DNA from: Treponema sp. UBA4377
Lineage (GTDB): Bacteria > Spirochaetota > Spirochaetia > Treponematales > Treponemataceae
NCBI GenBank assembly: GCA_002391235.1
Contig: DGRX01000018.1
Location: 1 to 64,000 of the forward strand
Length of the DNA stretch: 64,000 nucleotides
Direction: 5' to 3'
Made by a program: the position numbers and the translations under genes. Of this stretch, positions 7,661-16,688 are shown one piece after another (position 1 is the first letter of the stretch; every line of letters starts with the position of its first letter). The notes under the pieces are model-generated. The model was given only the letters and a program-made list of their open reading frames with translations. It ran no database searches and was not told the origin of the DNA.

Positions 7661-8350
7661 ATGCGCTGTTACAAATGCTTTAGGCCGGACGGATTTTGTC
7701 TTTGCCAATACACAAAGCCGCCGGTCCAGTCTGGACTTAAATTCATCTTTCTCATGCACCCAAAGGAAGCCAAGCGGCAGCGGACAGGAACCGGCCGCAT
7801 AAGCCACTTGTGCCTTCCAGACTCTGAGATTTTAGTCGCCTTGGACTACACAAAGGACAATGTTCCTGGAAGGCGGCTTTTTGACCTTTTGTCCGATTCC
7901 AAATACCTTCCGCTTTTGCTCTATCCCGGTAACGACGCATGGAACGCGGCCAACCCTGACTTTAAGAGCGCGGCTCGCGGAAAAATCTTGATGCCGATAA
8001 TCGTTGACGCAACATGGTTTTGCTCGCGGAAAATCTTGCAGCATAATCCTTTTTTGCTGGACCTTCCAAAAATGTCCTTCGCAAAAGAATACCGCTCGAT
8101 ATTCACGTTCAAGCACGAGCCGCGTCCTGAATGCGTTTCCACCGTCGAAACTTGCTACTATCTAATAAAGGAATTGCAAGAGGCAGGACTTGCCAACCCC
8201 GCCGCCAACCCGGAGCCGCTTATGACGGCCTTTAAGAAAATGATCAGCGACCAGCTTCGCGCCGAAAACGAGCGCGTCCAAGGCCTTCGCCCCAGCACCC
8301 ACGGCTACGACTGGAAATACACAAAGATTAAGGAAGACCCTTTTGCCTAG
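7661..8350 (+). CDS. tRNA-uridine aminocarboxypropyltransferase (DTW domain, TapT/YfiP-like)
   Basis: 229 residues from the ATG at 7661. That start gives the usual MRCYKC beginning; the ATG at 7634 lies in a hairpin loop. Cys3, Cys6, Cys13 and Cys15 (CxxC...CLC) form the N-terminal zinc-site pattern. IIVDATW (113-119) is the DTW motif (D-A-T-W, usually D-G-T-W), followed by CSRK and later STVET, both conserved. The family transfers the 3-amino-3-carboxypropyl group of S-adenosylmethionine to uridine to make acp3U in tRNA. No Shine-Dalgarno is seen before either start. Its stop overlaps the convergent ABC-F gene by 4 bases. Confidence 0.85.
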   Translation: MRCYKCFRPDGFCLCQYTKPPVQSGLKFIFLMHPKEAKRQRTGTGRISHLCLPDSEILVALDYTKDNVPGRRLFDLLSDSKYLPLLLYPGNDAWNAANPDFKSAARGKILMPIIVDATWFCSRKILQHNPFLLDLPKMSFAKEYRSIFTFKHEPRPECVSTVETCYYLIKELQEAGLANPAANPEPLMTAFKKMISDQLRAENERVQGLRPSTHGYDWKYTKIKEDPFA

Positions 8351-10347
8351 ATTTTCGCGGCAAGCTCCTCCCAGCGCGCGTACTTGGCGTCAAGGGCGGC
8401 GGACAGGGATTGGTACTCGTCGTTCCAGGCGCGGATCTTTGCAAAGTCGCTTTCGCCGCTGGAAAGAGCGGCCTCAAGCTCGGCTTTTCGCGCCTCAAGC
8501 TTTTCTATGTCGGCTTCCAAGGCGGCGAATTCTTTTTGCTCTTTGAACGAAAGTTTTTTTGGCTTGTCAGCAGGCGCAGCCTGCGGCGCCTCTTGGCCTT
8601 GGCTGGAATTTGAGGAGCCGCCGTTTTTCGCTTGGCCGCCGTTTTGGCCGCCGCCCGATTTTTGGGCTTGCTTAGAGTCGCGGGCTGCCTCGCGTTCCTT
8701 TTCCTTTAAAAGCTCGATGTACTCGGAGCATTTTCCGACAAAGCCCGCCACGCTTCCGTCGTCTTCCAAAATAAAAAGCGTGTCGCAAACCTTGTCCATA
8801 AAATAGCGGTCGTGGCTGACGACCAAAAGGCAGCCCTTGAACTGGGTCAAAAAGTCTTCCAAAATGTTCATCGTCCAAATGTCAAAGTCGTTGGTCGGCT
8901 CGTCAAGGATGATGAAGTTGGGGTTTGAAATCAAAAGGCGGACAAGGTAAAGGCGCTTTCGCTCGCCGCCGCTCAACGACGAAACAGGCGAATGTTGGAT
9001 TTTTCCTTCAAAGCCAAACTCGTTCAAAAAAAGCGCGGCGCTCAATTTCCGTCCGTCGTTAAGCTCAATCCATTCCGCCGCCTCTTCGATGTATTCAAGC
9101 GAGGTCATCGCCAGGTCTTTGAATGTCGGATTTTGCTCGTAGTAGGCGATATGGGTGTTCACGCCAAGAACGATGTTTCCGCTGTCGGGAGGAAGGCGGC
9201 CGGCGATCATGTTCAGCAGCGTCGTCTTTCCGCTTCCGTTGTTGCCGTAGATTCCGATTTTTTGCCCCTTGCTGAATGTGTAGGAAAAGTCTTTTAGGAC
9301 GGGCGATGTCGCGGCGGCCGCATTTGGGTCTTGCGAAGCGTTTCCGCCCGCCACGGCAAAGCCTTTTGGGAAATTTTTTGAAAGCCGGTGAAGTTCCAAG
9401 ATTTTTCCGCCCAGGCGCGTTTCCTTGGTCTCAAAGCTAAAGCCCTTGTCTTCCTGAAATTTCTCGTGGGCGATAAGCTGCTGGTCGCGCTGGATTCGCG
9501 CCTTTGCCTTGGTTCCGCGAGCGCAAGGGCCGCGCAAAAGCCAGTCTCGCTCAAAGCGCAAGACCGACTCTATGCGGCGGTCGGTGTTCTTGGCGATTTC
9601 GATTTCCTTTTCTTTCTTTTCCAAATAATCGGAATAATTTCCATGGTATAAAGTAAGCCGCCCGCGTTCCAGCTCGTAAATGTCGGAGCAAACGCTGTCC
9701 AAAAAATACCGGTCGTGCGTGACCATAAAGACGGCGCGGCTCGTGGAGCGCAAATAGTCTTCCAGCCAAGAAATCGTCTTTATGTCCAAATGGTTTGTAG
9801 GCTCGTCGAGCAAAAGGATTTTTGTGTCTTCCACCAAGACTTGGGCCAGCGCGACTTTTTTCGCCATGCCGCCGCTAAGGGTTTTCATCTTGCGGTCAAG
9901 GTCGTGGATTCCAAGCGTTGAAAGTATCGAAGAAATTTGCGCCTCGTAGTTCCACAAGTCGCCGTCGTTCATTTTCTTTTCAAGCGCGTCGTAGCGTTCC
10001 GCCTGCGCCGGATTCAAGCTTCCCAAATTGACGCAAAGGCTTTGGTACTCGTTTATGATTTTTAATTTTGGGGAATCGCTTTTAAAGATGTGCGCGCGAA
10101 TCGTGTCGTCGCCGTCAAAGGCCGGCGTTTGCGCAAGGTAGGAAAAGCCCGCTTCCTTGTTAAAGACTACGCTGCCCTTGTCTGGAGCCAAAACGCCCGC
10201 GACGCAATTAAACAAAGTGGATTTTCCGGCGCCGTTCTTTCCGATAAGCGCGGCCTTTTGCCCTTCGTCCAAACCAAGCGTCACGTCGGTAAAAAGCGGC
10301 GCTTCCCGTCCGATTTTTGTGAGATCCTTTATCGAAAGCAAGTTCAT
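8347..10347 (-). CDS. ABC-F family ATPase (Uup-like)
   Basis: 666 residues with two ABC ATPase domains and no membrane segments. Domain 1 has GKNGAGKST, LSGGMAKKVA and LLLDEPTNHLD; domain 2 has GNNGSGKTT, LSGGERKRL and ILDEPTNDFD. Between them is the ABC-F linker rich in Arg/Lys. A C-terminal tail from about 560 has a low-complexity Gly/Ser/Gln/Asn stretch and then a Glu/Lys/Ala coiled coil, as in Uup. ABC-F proteins bind ribosomes, and Uup-type tails can also bind branched DNA. It is the second gene of an operon with the PilZ protein, whose stop overlaps this start by 4 bases. Confidence 0.9.
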   Translation of the reverse strand: MNLLSIKDLTKIGREAPLFTDVTLGLDEGQKAALIGKNGAGKSTLFNCVAGVLAPDKGSVVFNKEAGFSYLAQTPAFDGDDTIRAHIFKSDSPKLKIINEYQSLCVNLGSLNPAQAERYDALEKKMNDGDLWNYEAQISSILSTLGIHDLDRKMKTLSGGMAKKVALAQVLVEDTKILLLDEPTNHLDIKTISWLEDYLRSTSRAVFMVTHDRYFLDSVCSDIYELERGRLTLYHGNYSDYLEKKEKEIEIAKNTDRRIESVLRFERDWLLRGPCARGTKAKARIQRDQQLIAHEKFQEDKGFSFETKETRLGGKILELHRLSKNFPKGFAVAGGNASQDPNAAAATSPVLKDFSYTFSKGQKIGIYGNNGSGKTTLLNMIAGRLPPDSGNIVLGVNTHIAYYEQNPTFKDLAMTSLEYIEEAAEWIELNDGRKLSAALFLNEFGFEGKIQHSPVSSLSGGERKRLYLVRLLISNPNFIILDEPTNDFDIWTMNILEDFLTQFKGCLLVVSHDRYFMDKVCDTLFILEDDGSVAGFVGKCSEYIELLKEKEREAARDSKQAQKSGGGQNGGQAKNGGSSNSSQGQEAPQAAPADKPKKLSFKEQKEFAALEADIEKLEARKAELEAALSSGESDFAKIRAWNDEYQSLSAALDAKYARWEELAAKI

Positions 10348-11189
10348 TTGTCTTCGCTCTCGCCTTCGGCGAAGGCCTTGGAGTAGTCTTCCTCGTCGCG
10401 CGGATGGCTCTTTATGATTGCGTTGATGTCGCTTTCAAAGCTTTCGGCGATGTACTTGTGGACAAAATCCTTGTTCTCGCCAAAAAGCGCGTTCTTAAAA
10501 AGCAAGACCAGTTTTGCCAAGCCGTTCGACGGGAAAACCGCGTAAACGGCAACTTCTCCAACCGAGATTTGTTTTTTGTCAAAGATAAGCGTTACCGACG
10601 GAATTAGCGTTCCTTTTGTAAAGACCGAAGCGAACCTTTCTTCCACTGTGCAGGCCGAGCCGACAATGCTTATGTCCTGCATTTTGAACTTGTAGATGCG
10701 GCCGTTAAGCTCGGCAAGCATCATGGCTCCCCTGTCGTTGGCGCAAGAAACGCGCACGTACTGCCGCCTTCCCTTGGCGTTTTTGCCCTCAAGGGTTTGC
10801 TTTATCGATTGAATCAAAAATGGAGTTTTTGAATTTAGCGCTATCATCCCCTGATAGCAGTTTTGGGCCAGTTCAAGGGCTTTTTTTTCTTTTGCGCTCA
10901 ACTCGTCAACCAAAAGGTAAAAAAGCGTGGTGTTTACGGAATCGTCTTTGGCGCAAGAAACGATGAAATTAATCATTTTTCGCTTGGCCCCGCTGTCGTC
11001 CGCGTAAACAATGCAAATGGAATTTTTGAACTCGCGCAAAACGGACTTTGCGTCGCGGTAATTTTTGAGAAAATACAGCTCGTATTCGTTGTCCCTAAGG
11101 TCCTTAAAAACATCTCCGTGGCCTGGAAAGTCGGGGTAGAGAAAGATCACTTTATGGCCAAAATCGGACGTGTTTTGCGCTTGCGCCAT
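10344..11189 (-). CDS. PilZ-domain protein with receiver-like N-terminal half
   Basis: 281 residues. R142-QYV-R146 and D172-I-S-I-V-G177 are the RxxxR and D/NxSxxG motifs that bind cyclic-di-GMP in PilZ domains, so binding is likely. Residues 1-135 read as alternating strands and helices (KVIFLYP, CIVYADD, FYLLVDE), like a receiver or other Rossmann-type domain without a clear phosphorylation site. Start is the ATG at 11189. TATAAT ends only 7 bases upstream and there is no Shine-Dalgarno, so the mRNA is probably leaderless. Coupled by ATGA overlap to the ABC-F gene. Output target is unknown. Confidence 0.78.
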   Translation of the reverse strand: MAQAQNTSDFGHKVIFLYPDFPGHGDVFKDLRDNEYELYFLKNYRDAKSVLREFKNSICIVYADDSGAKRKMINFIVSCAKDDSVNTTLFYLLVDELSAKEKKALELAQNCYQGMIALNSKTPFLIQSIKQTLEGKNAKGRRQYVRVSCANDRGAMMLAELNGRIYKFKMQDISIVGSACTVEERFASVFTKGTLIPSVTLIFDKKQISVGEVAVYAVFPSNGLAKLVLLFKNALFGENKDFVHKYIAESFESDINAIIKSHPRDEEDYSKAFAEGESEDK

Positions 11190-11196
11190 GGCTTAA

Positions 11197-11225
11197 ATTA
11201 TAAACCGCGCCGTCATTTTTGTCTA
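11197..11225 (-). promoter_or_regulatory. Leaderless-type promoter of the PilZ/ABC-F operon
   Basis: TAGACA (11225-11220), 17-base spacer, TATAAT (11202-11197); the ATG follows 7 bases later at 11189. Confidence 0.65.
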
Positions 11226-11259
11226 GTCAAAAAGCGCTTCTTGCGCTAGAATAGAAAGA

Positions 11260-12225
11260 ATGAAAACTGTCTTGATAGAACTGTTGGCCTTTGTCTTGAT
11301 TTGCGTTCTTGGAACTGCGGCCGGCGGCTTTTTGATAATGCTCTACCACAGCGTCACATCATTTGTGGCAGGCTCCCAGATTTCTCTGTTTGACGCCCAA
11401 ATTTTTATAAACGGTTCGATTGTCTTTTTTCCGATTCTTTTGCTTTTCGTTCCGATGTTTTTGTACCTTACCTTGGTTCGCCACCCCCGCTACAACAAAA
11501 TCGCGGGAGCGATAACAATCGCGCTTCTTTCTTTGGCCGCTTGGATTTTCGCCGCTCCAGTTTCCTACAAAACCGTCCAACAAAAAAGCGTCGCCCTAGA
11601 GGAAAAGCCATCGGAACTGACCGCCGGCTATTTTAGGACAATCGACAAGCGCCTTTACTATTTTACATTTGTAAGCGGAAATTTTGTAAACGGAATCAGG
11701 ATCAACGAGGACTACTTTACAAGCGTAAGAACAAGCCAATCGGTAAAGAAAATTTCAAACACGCCCATTAACTTTAAGAGAGACGCATTAGGCTTTTCAG
11801 ATCCGATTATCGGAGAAAACTTGACTCCCCCGCCCGTCTTGCTGGCGTTTTTAGGCGGAATCGGAACAATTCAACAAAAGGCCTTCGAAGCATGCGCGTC
11901 CGGAATGATTCCGTGGCTGCTTTTCTCTTCATTGATGGCGGCGCTAGTCGCTTTGGGAGCGATAGTATCGGCCAGCGAATGGAAATTGGCCGACGCCTTT
12001 TACATCACCTTTGACACCTTTGCAATCATCACATTAAACTGCTTTTACTTTTTGGGCCGCTTTGACTCTTTCGTCAACGCGATAAACAACGTCGGCGGCT
12101 TTGCGTCAATCATAAGCCAAAATTTCCAATTCGCGCTAAACTGCGCCTTGATTTTAGTTTTCGTTTTCCTAGGAACTTTTAAGGCAATCATCCACGCCGG
12201 CAAAAAAAGAAGGAGAGGCGAATGA
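11260..12225 (+). CDS. Multispanning membrane protein, function unknown (operon with 12222-14069)
   Basis: 321 residues. Predicted membrane segments lie at about 3-28, 50-72, 78-100, 213-235, 245-263 and 285-307. The loop at 105-205, probably outside the cytoplasm, is mixed alpha/beta and contains YFRTIDKRLYYFTFVSG. I recognise no family. The fold pattern, two groups of three helices around an extracytoplasmic domain, is loosely like permease-type export components, but no motif supports this. The start has TAGAAT (11247-11252) 7 bases before the ATG and no clear Shine-Dalgarno. ATGA overlap with the next gene indicates a two-subunit unit. Confidence 0.6.
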   Translation: MKTVLIELLAFVLICVLGTAAGGFLIMLYHSVTSFVAGSQISLFDAQIFINGSIVFFPILLLFVPMFLYLTLVRHPRYNKIAGAITIALLSLAAWIFAAPVSYKTVQQKSVALEEKPSELTAGYFRTIDKRLYYFTFVSGNFVNGIRINEDYFTSVRTSQSVKKISNTPINFKRDALGFSDPIIGENLTPPPVLLAFLGGIGTIQQKAFEACASGMIPWLLFSSLMAALVALGAIVSASEWKLADAFYITFDTFAIITLNCFYFLGRFDSFVNAINNVGGFASIISQNFQFALNCALILVFVFLGTFKAIIHAGKKRRRGE

Positions 12226-14069
12226 AAAAATTTCTTCCTTCGATTTTAGCGTATTCCATTTTTGCGTCAGCGGCGCTTTGGGTCGCGGGCCTTTTTCTTT
12301 TGCCGCCGGAAATCGTGTCCGAAGGCTCGCAGTTTGCCTACAAAAGCGCAAACTCCCTGTCGCTTCTATTTGACGCGCTTCCTTCGATTTTGCTCACAGG
12401 CTTTTTGCTCGCATGCTCGCTTGCCTTTGCCGAATATGGAGAAAGGGCCCAAGGCCGCTTTAGCCCAGAGATCGCGCTTCTCCTAAAAAAAATCATGGCG
12501 GCGGCGCTTGTCACGACTTTCATCGCGTCGATCGGAACATTGGTTCTTTTGCCTTTTGAAAATTCCAAAAAAAAGTTCATGCGCGAAATTCCAGGCTTGA
12601 TGACCGACTACATGCGCCTGTCGGAACAATACCGCTTGCAAAAAAACCCAGAGGCCGCCATTCAATACATAAGAAAGGCCCTTGCCTTAGACCCAAACAA
12701 CAAGGAGCTAAAGGAGCGCGAAAGGCAAGTTGAGGCCGAGCTAAAGGAGCAGGAAGGAAAGCGCCGCGAAGAGCGCAACAAAAGCTTTGCCGAAACAAAC
12801 TTAAACGACAACCAAAAAACCTTTCAAGGCTTTGACGAAAAAGAGATGACGGTTTTGCAAATGATAGAAAAGGCGCGCGAGCTTTTCGCTTCAAAAGACT
12901 TTTTTGGCGCCCACTATCTTTCGGTAGAAGCCGAACGCCTTTGCGGACCAAACGACCCAAACATTTTTGAGGCCAAGGATATGGCGAACCAGGCATGGAA
13001 CCGCTTGCAGTCAGCCCAAAAAGAAGAGCTGACGGCGGGAAACCTTTTCTTTAGAAAAAAATGGGAAGGCTACAAGGCTCTCAACAGCGGAAACTTTGAA
13101 GAAGCCTATTACATTTTCAACGACCTGGCGATGGAAGACGAAAGAAAGGCCCGAGACCCCGACGTTGCGCGCTACCTAAAAATTTCCCGCGACAGACTTT
13201 TGGAACAATTCTTTTTTATCGACGAAACTTACGACGCAAGCCGCTTTGAAAGCTCAAAGAACGTTTACTTTTCGATACGCCATCCAAACGGAGGCTACGA
13301 CATCATTTTGATTCGCGGCGTAACGGAAGTCGGTGGAAGCGGCGGAATGGTTAGGTACCTTCGCGGCCTTGAGCTTTTTTCGTTTGACGAATACGGCCAG
13401 TTCAAATATTCCGTTTCCACCCCTTACGCAAAAATGAAAGCTTTGGACGTAAAAACGCTGGGCCTTTACGAAAGCCAGCGCCTTGGCTTGACTTCCGCAA
13501 TAAAGTCAATTCCGTACATCATGATGCGCTCCGTGAGCAGAAACTCGCGCGAGCAAAAGAACGAACCCGTTTACGAATACAACGGAAAGCAAGAATACGC
13601 CTCAATCTTGTCAAAGAACCAGCTTTACCTTCCGATTCCTTACGAAGACATTTCCTTGATTTTGCTCTCAGCCGCAGGAAAGGGAAACTTGAACCCATTC
13701 TCGCTTAACCGCTTGGCGCGCAAGGCTCCAAACTACGGCTACTCAAGCGAAGTCTTTAGCGTTGAGTCCTTGAACAGGATTTTCTACCCCTTCATGCTTT
13801 TGATAATCTTTATCTTTGCGGCCAGCGTCGCGTGGAACTACAGGCTATCGGCAGGGGCGATTTTCAAGTTCAAGTGGATTTTCATTCTTCCAGTGCTGAA
13901 CCTTGTCTTTTACTTCTTGGAACGATTGATCGAATATTTGATCAAAGTCCTTAACCTTGTATTTATCGCCATGGCGGGAACGGAACTCGCGCTTCTTGCC
14001 GGCATTTGCGTTTACGTCGCGCTTTTGATCGCAGTCAGCGTGGTGTTCCTGGCGCGCAAGAACGACTAG
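12222..14069 (+). CDS. Membrane protein with TPR-like segment, partner of the preceding gene
   Basis: 615 residues. Three N-terminal helices (about 8-30, 45-68, 85-112) are followed by a large polar region. This includes a TPR-like unit (QKNPEAAIQYIRKALALDPN), a highly charged Glu/Lys/Arg helix near 165-195, and a mixed domain to about residue 500. Three or four C-terminal helices follow (about 515-535, 545-565, 575-612). It overlaps the upstream gene by 4 bases, so the two products probably work together in the inner membrane. TPR units usually bind proteins. No catalytic motif was seen and the role is unknown. Its stop codon lies at the first bases of a family-1 hairpin repeat. Confidence 0.6.
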   Translation: MKKFLPSILAYSIFASAALWVAGLFLLPPEIVSEGSQFAYKSANSLSLLFDALPSILLTGFLLACSLAFAEYGERAQGRFSPEIALLLKKIMAAALVTTFIASIGTLVLLPFENSKKKFMREIPGLMTDYMRLSEQYRLQKNPEAAIQYIRKALALDPNNKELKERERQVEAELKEQEGKRREERNKSFAETNLNDNQKTFQGFDEKEMTVLQMIEKARELFASKDFFGAHYLSVEAERLCGPNDPNIFEAKDMANQAWNRLQSAQKEELTAGNLFFRKKWEGYKALNSGNFEEAYYIFNDLAMEDERKARDPDVARYLKISRDRLLEQFFFIDETYDASRFESSKNVYFSIRHPNGGYDIILIRGVTEVGGSGGMVRYLRGLELFSFDEYGQFKYSVSTPYAKMKALDVKTLGLYESQRLGLTSAIKSIPYIMMRSVSRNSREQKNEPVYEYNGKQEYASILSKNQLYLPIPYEDISLILLSAAGKGNLNPFSLNRLARKAPNYGYSSEVFSVESLNRIFYPFMLLIIFIFAASVAWNYRLSAGAIFKFKWIFILPVLNLVFYFLERLIEYLIKVLNLVFIAMAGTELALLAGICVYVALLIAVSVVFLARKND

Positions 14070-14146
14070 GAACGGTATGTCGCTTCGCTCCATTTTGATA
14101 TGAGAAGCGATTCAACAGCCCGCTCTCGCGGGCTGACAATCAAGGC
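14068..14146. repeat. Family-1 interspersed hairpin repeat, copy 2
   Basis: Shares AGGAAC, GTATGTCGCTTCGCT, GAAGCGATT and ACAATCAAGGC with the copy at 7511-7621. The central hairpin is AGCCCGC/GCGGGCT instead of GCGCTCT/AGAGCGC. It begins in the stop codon of the upstream gene and lies between convergent genes. Confidence 0.72.
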
Positions 14147-14155
14147 GCATCTATT

Positions 14156-15436
14156 CTACACTTCTACACATTCGATGTGGGCGCCCAAGGCCTTAAGGCG
14201 AGGAATCAAATTCTCGTAGCCGCGTTCAATCTGGTAAACGTTGCTGATCGAGCTTTCGCCGCGCGCTATCATCGCCGCGATTACCATCGCCATTCCGGCG
14301 CGAACGTCGGGCGACACAAGCTTGTCGCCGTGAAGGACGCAGGGGCCTGAGACAACCGCCCGGTGCGGGTCGCAAAGCGTTATGCGCGCTCCCATGCCAA
14401 TCAACTTGTCGACAAAGAACATTCTTGACTCGAACATTTTTTCAAAAATCAAGACGTTTCCTTCAACTTGTGTCGCCACAACCGTCATGATGCTGGTCAA
14501 GTCCGGCGGGAATCCCGGCCAGGGCGAGTCGTCGATTTTTGGAATCATGCCGCCGAGGTCTGGATTTACCTTCATGTCTTGGTTGGCGGCCACTTCAAGC
14601 GTGTTTCCGGTTATGTTCCAGCGGATTCCAAGCTTTCCAAACGCTATGCGCAAGGGCCGCATGTCCGGCGGATTGATGTTCTCTATTGTAACGGAACCGC
14701 GCGTCGCGGCGGCAAGCCCGATGAATGAACCGATTTCCATGTAGTCAGGGCCGATGGCGAAGTCACAGCCGTGAAGCTTTTTAACGCCGTCGATTGTCAA
14801 AATGTTAGAGCCAACGCCGCTAATCTTTGCGCCCATCGCGATGAGCATTTTGCACAAGTCCTGAACGTGCGGCTCGCTCGCCGCGTTGGTGATCGTCGTG
14901 CGGCCCTCGGCCAGCGCCGCCGCCATCAAGGCGTTTTCGGTGGCGGTAACCGAAGTTTCGTCAAGGAATATGTCGTCGCCCACAAGCTTGTTGGCGCTAA
15001 ACTCAAATTTTCCGTCAATGTCTACGCGCGCTCCCAATTCGGTCAAAGCCAAAAAGTGGGTGTCCAAGCGGCGCCTTCCAATCACGTCTCCGCCCGGAGG
15101 CATCATGCTAGCCTTTCCCAAGCGGGCGATTAGCGGGCCTGCGAACAAAATCGAGGCGCGGATTTTTTTTGAAAGTTCCGGCGGAATCAAGGCCGTGTCG
15201 ATTTTTTGCGCGGTTACTTCCCAGACATGCTTTTCGACTTTTTTTACGGAAGCGCCAAGGCCTTGTAAAATCTTGAACATGACGCCCGCGTCTTCAATCT
15301 CGGGAATGTTTCTAAGCGTGACTTTTTCTTCGGTCAAAAGAGTGGCCGCGATGCAAGGAAGCGCGGCGTTCTTGTTTCCGGCGGCGGTGATTTTTCCCTT
15401 TATCGGAAATCCGCCTTCAATTCTGTATTCATGCAT
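14156..15436 (-). CDS. murA: UDP-N-acetylglucosamine 1-carboxyvinyltransferase (Asp active-site form)
   Basis: 426 residues, standard length. It transfers enolpyruvate from PEP to UDP-GlcNAc, the first committed step of peptidoglycan synthesis. K22-N23 in NKNAALP and RRRLDTH are conserved. The loop that usually reads P-G-G-C-x-I-G reads PPGGDVIG here: Asp117 (codon 15086-15088) replaces the catalytic Cys. This natural Cys-to-Asp form occurs in some spirochaetes, chlamydiae and mycobacteria and makes the enzyme insensitive to fosfomycin, which alkylates the Cys. It is second in an operon with the peptidase T gene (8-base overlap). Confidence 0.95.
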   Translation of the reverse strand: MHEYRIEGGFPIKGKITAAGNKNAALPCIAATLLTEEKVTLRNIPEIEDAGVMFKILQGLGASVKKVEKHVWEVTAQKIDTALIPPELSKKIRASILFAGPLIARLGKASMMPPGGDVIGRRRLDTHFLALTELGARVDIDGKFEFSANKLVGDDIFLDETSVTATENALMAAALAEGRTTITNAASEPHVQDLCKMLIAMGAKISGVGSNILTIDGVKKLHGCDFAIGPDYMEIGSFIGLAAATRGSVTIENINPPDMRPLRIAFGKLGIRWNITGNTLEVAANQDMKVNPDLGGMIPKIDDSPWPGFPPDLTSIMTVVATQVEGNVLIFEKMFESRMFFVDKLIGMGARITLCDPHRAVVSGPCVLHGDKLVSPDVRAGMAMVIAAMIARGESSISNVYQIERGYENLIPRLKALGAHIECVEV

Positions 15437-16610
15437 AAATCGCTCCTAGGCTTACTATAATATCGGCGGCGGCCAGCATTTGCTCAAGGCTGACCCATTC
15501 CCGCTCGCTGTGATACTCGTGCGCTCCTGTAAAAATATTTGGGCAAGGGATTCCCATCTCGGTAAGGCGCGAGCCGTCGGTGCCGCCGCGAATGGGCTTG
15601 AAGACAGGCTCGATTCCGCTTTCCTTATAGGCCGCGACAAGGCGCTCCACCACAAATGGCGCTTTTTTTATTCCCTCGCGCATGTTCAAATACTGCTGCA
15701 TGTGCTTTACCTTTACGCTAGCTCCGTAAGAGGCCGCGGCGGCTTTTGCAAGTTGGGCCACCGTTTTTTTTCGCGCCTCCATTCCGTCCGCCTCAAAGTC
15801 GCGCAGCAAAAGCGACACGCGGGCGCTTTCCATCGTTCCGCAAATTTCAAGCGGAGCGTAAAAGCCCTGATAGCCGTCGGTCGTCTCGGGAGCCTGGGCG
15901 CGCGGAAGCGACTGGACGAACAAAGTTGCCGCTCCGATAGCGTTGACCATTCCGGCAGCGCGGGCGTCGCCTGTGTGGGCGGCCTTTCCTGTAAAGACGA
16001 CTTCGCTCTTGTAAGCGTTGAAGCATTCGCATTCAAGCTCGCCGATGTGGCCGCCGTCAACCGTGTAAGCGGCTTTGGCTTTTATCAAGTCAAGCGGAAC
16101 GTGGTCCATTCCGTGGCCGGTCTCTTCGTCAGGCGAAAAGCAAACTTCGATTTTTGGATGGGCGATTTTTTTGTTGGCCAGCAAATAATGCAAGGCGGTC
16201 ACGATTGCGGCCAAGCCTGCCTTGTCGTCTCCGCCCAAGAGCGTCGTTCCGTCGCTTGTCACGATAGTCTCGCCGCCGCGTTTTTTTACTTGCGGCTTGA
16301 CGTTTTTGCCGGAACATTCTTCCACCGTGTCCAAGTGGGCCAGCAAGCAAAAGGGCTTTGCGGCCGTTCCCGCTAGATTTGCCGGAATGTAAGCGTAGAC
16401 ATAACCGAACTTTGTGACCTGAACGCCTTCAAAACCCAGCGCCGAAAGCTCCGCCGCGATTTTATTGGCAAAGTCGCGCTGGCATTCGGTTGAAGGCTGG
16501 ACGCCCTTGTCGGCCTGCGCTCCGCAAGAAGTGGAAAAAGTCTTTGCGTAATCTATAAAGCGCGCGAGAAGCTCCTTTTCCCACGCGGAATCTTTTTTTA
16601 GATATTTCAT
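15429..16610 (-). CDS. pepT: Peptidase T (M20B tripeptidase)
   Basis: 393 residues from the ATG at 16610; a TTG two codons earlier is also possible. Dizinc M20 motifs: LAHLDTV (first His and Asp), LLGGDDKAG (bridging Asp), SPDEETGHG (catalytic Glu pair), YTVDGG, and the C-terminal RGGTDGSRL...EYHSEREWV (last His). It removes the N-terminal residue from tripeptides in the cytoplasm. First gene of a two-gene unit with murA, an odd pairing that may simply reflect shared transcription. No Shine-Dalgarno is visible before the start. Confidence 0.93.
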   Translation of the reverse strand: MKYLKKDSAWEKELLARFIDYAKTFSTSCGAQADKGVQPSTECQRDFANKIAAELSALGFEGVQVTKFGYVYAYIPANLAGTAAKPFCLLAHLDTVEECSGKNVKPQVKKRGGETIVTSDGTTLLGGDDKAGLAAIVTALHYLLANKKIAHPKIEVCFSPDEETGHGMDHVPLDLIKAKAAYTVDGGHIGELECECFNAYKSEVVFTGKAAHTGDARAAGMVNAIGAATLFVQSLPRAQAPETTDGYQGFYAPLEICGTMESARVSLLLRDFEADGMEARKKTVAQLAKAAAASYGASVKVKHMQQYLNMREGIKKAPFVVERLVAAYKESGIEPVFKPIRGGTDGSRLTEMGIPCPNIFTGAHEYHSEREWVSLEQMLAAADIIVSLGAIYA

Positions 16611-16652
16611 TAACAATAAAGATACAAAATTTTCCGCAATCTTGCAAGTCTA

Positions 16653-16681
16653 ATGACAAAAAGGCAAAAATGCGCTAGTAT
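16653..16681 (+). promoter_or_regulatory. Leaderless-type promoter of the threonine-synthase-like gene
   Basis: ATGACA (16653-16658), 17-base spacer, TAGTAT (16676-16681) inside TGCGCTAGTAT; the ATG at 16689 follows after 7 bases. Confidence 0.6.
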
Positions 16682-16688
16682 AGGCGGC

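Noticed and set aside
15480..16376. 298-codon plus-strand open frame opposite pepT
   Set aside because: Antisense shadow: pepT on the minus strand has all its catalytic motifs, and this frame has no ribosome site or recognisable domain.
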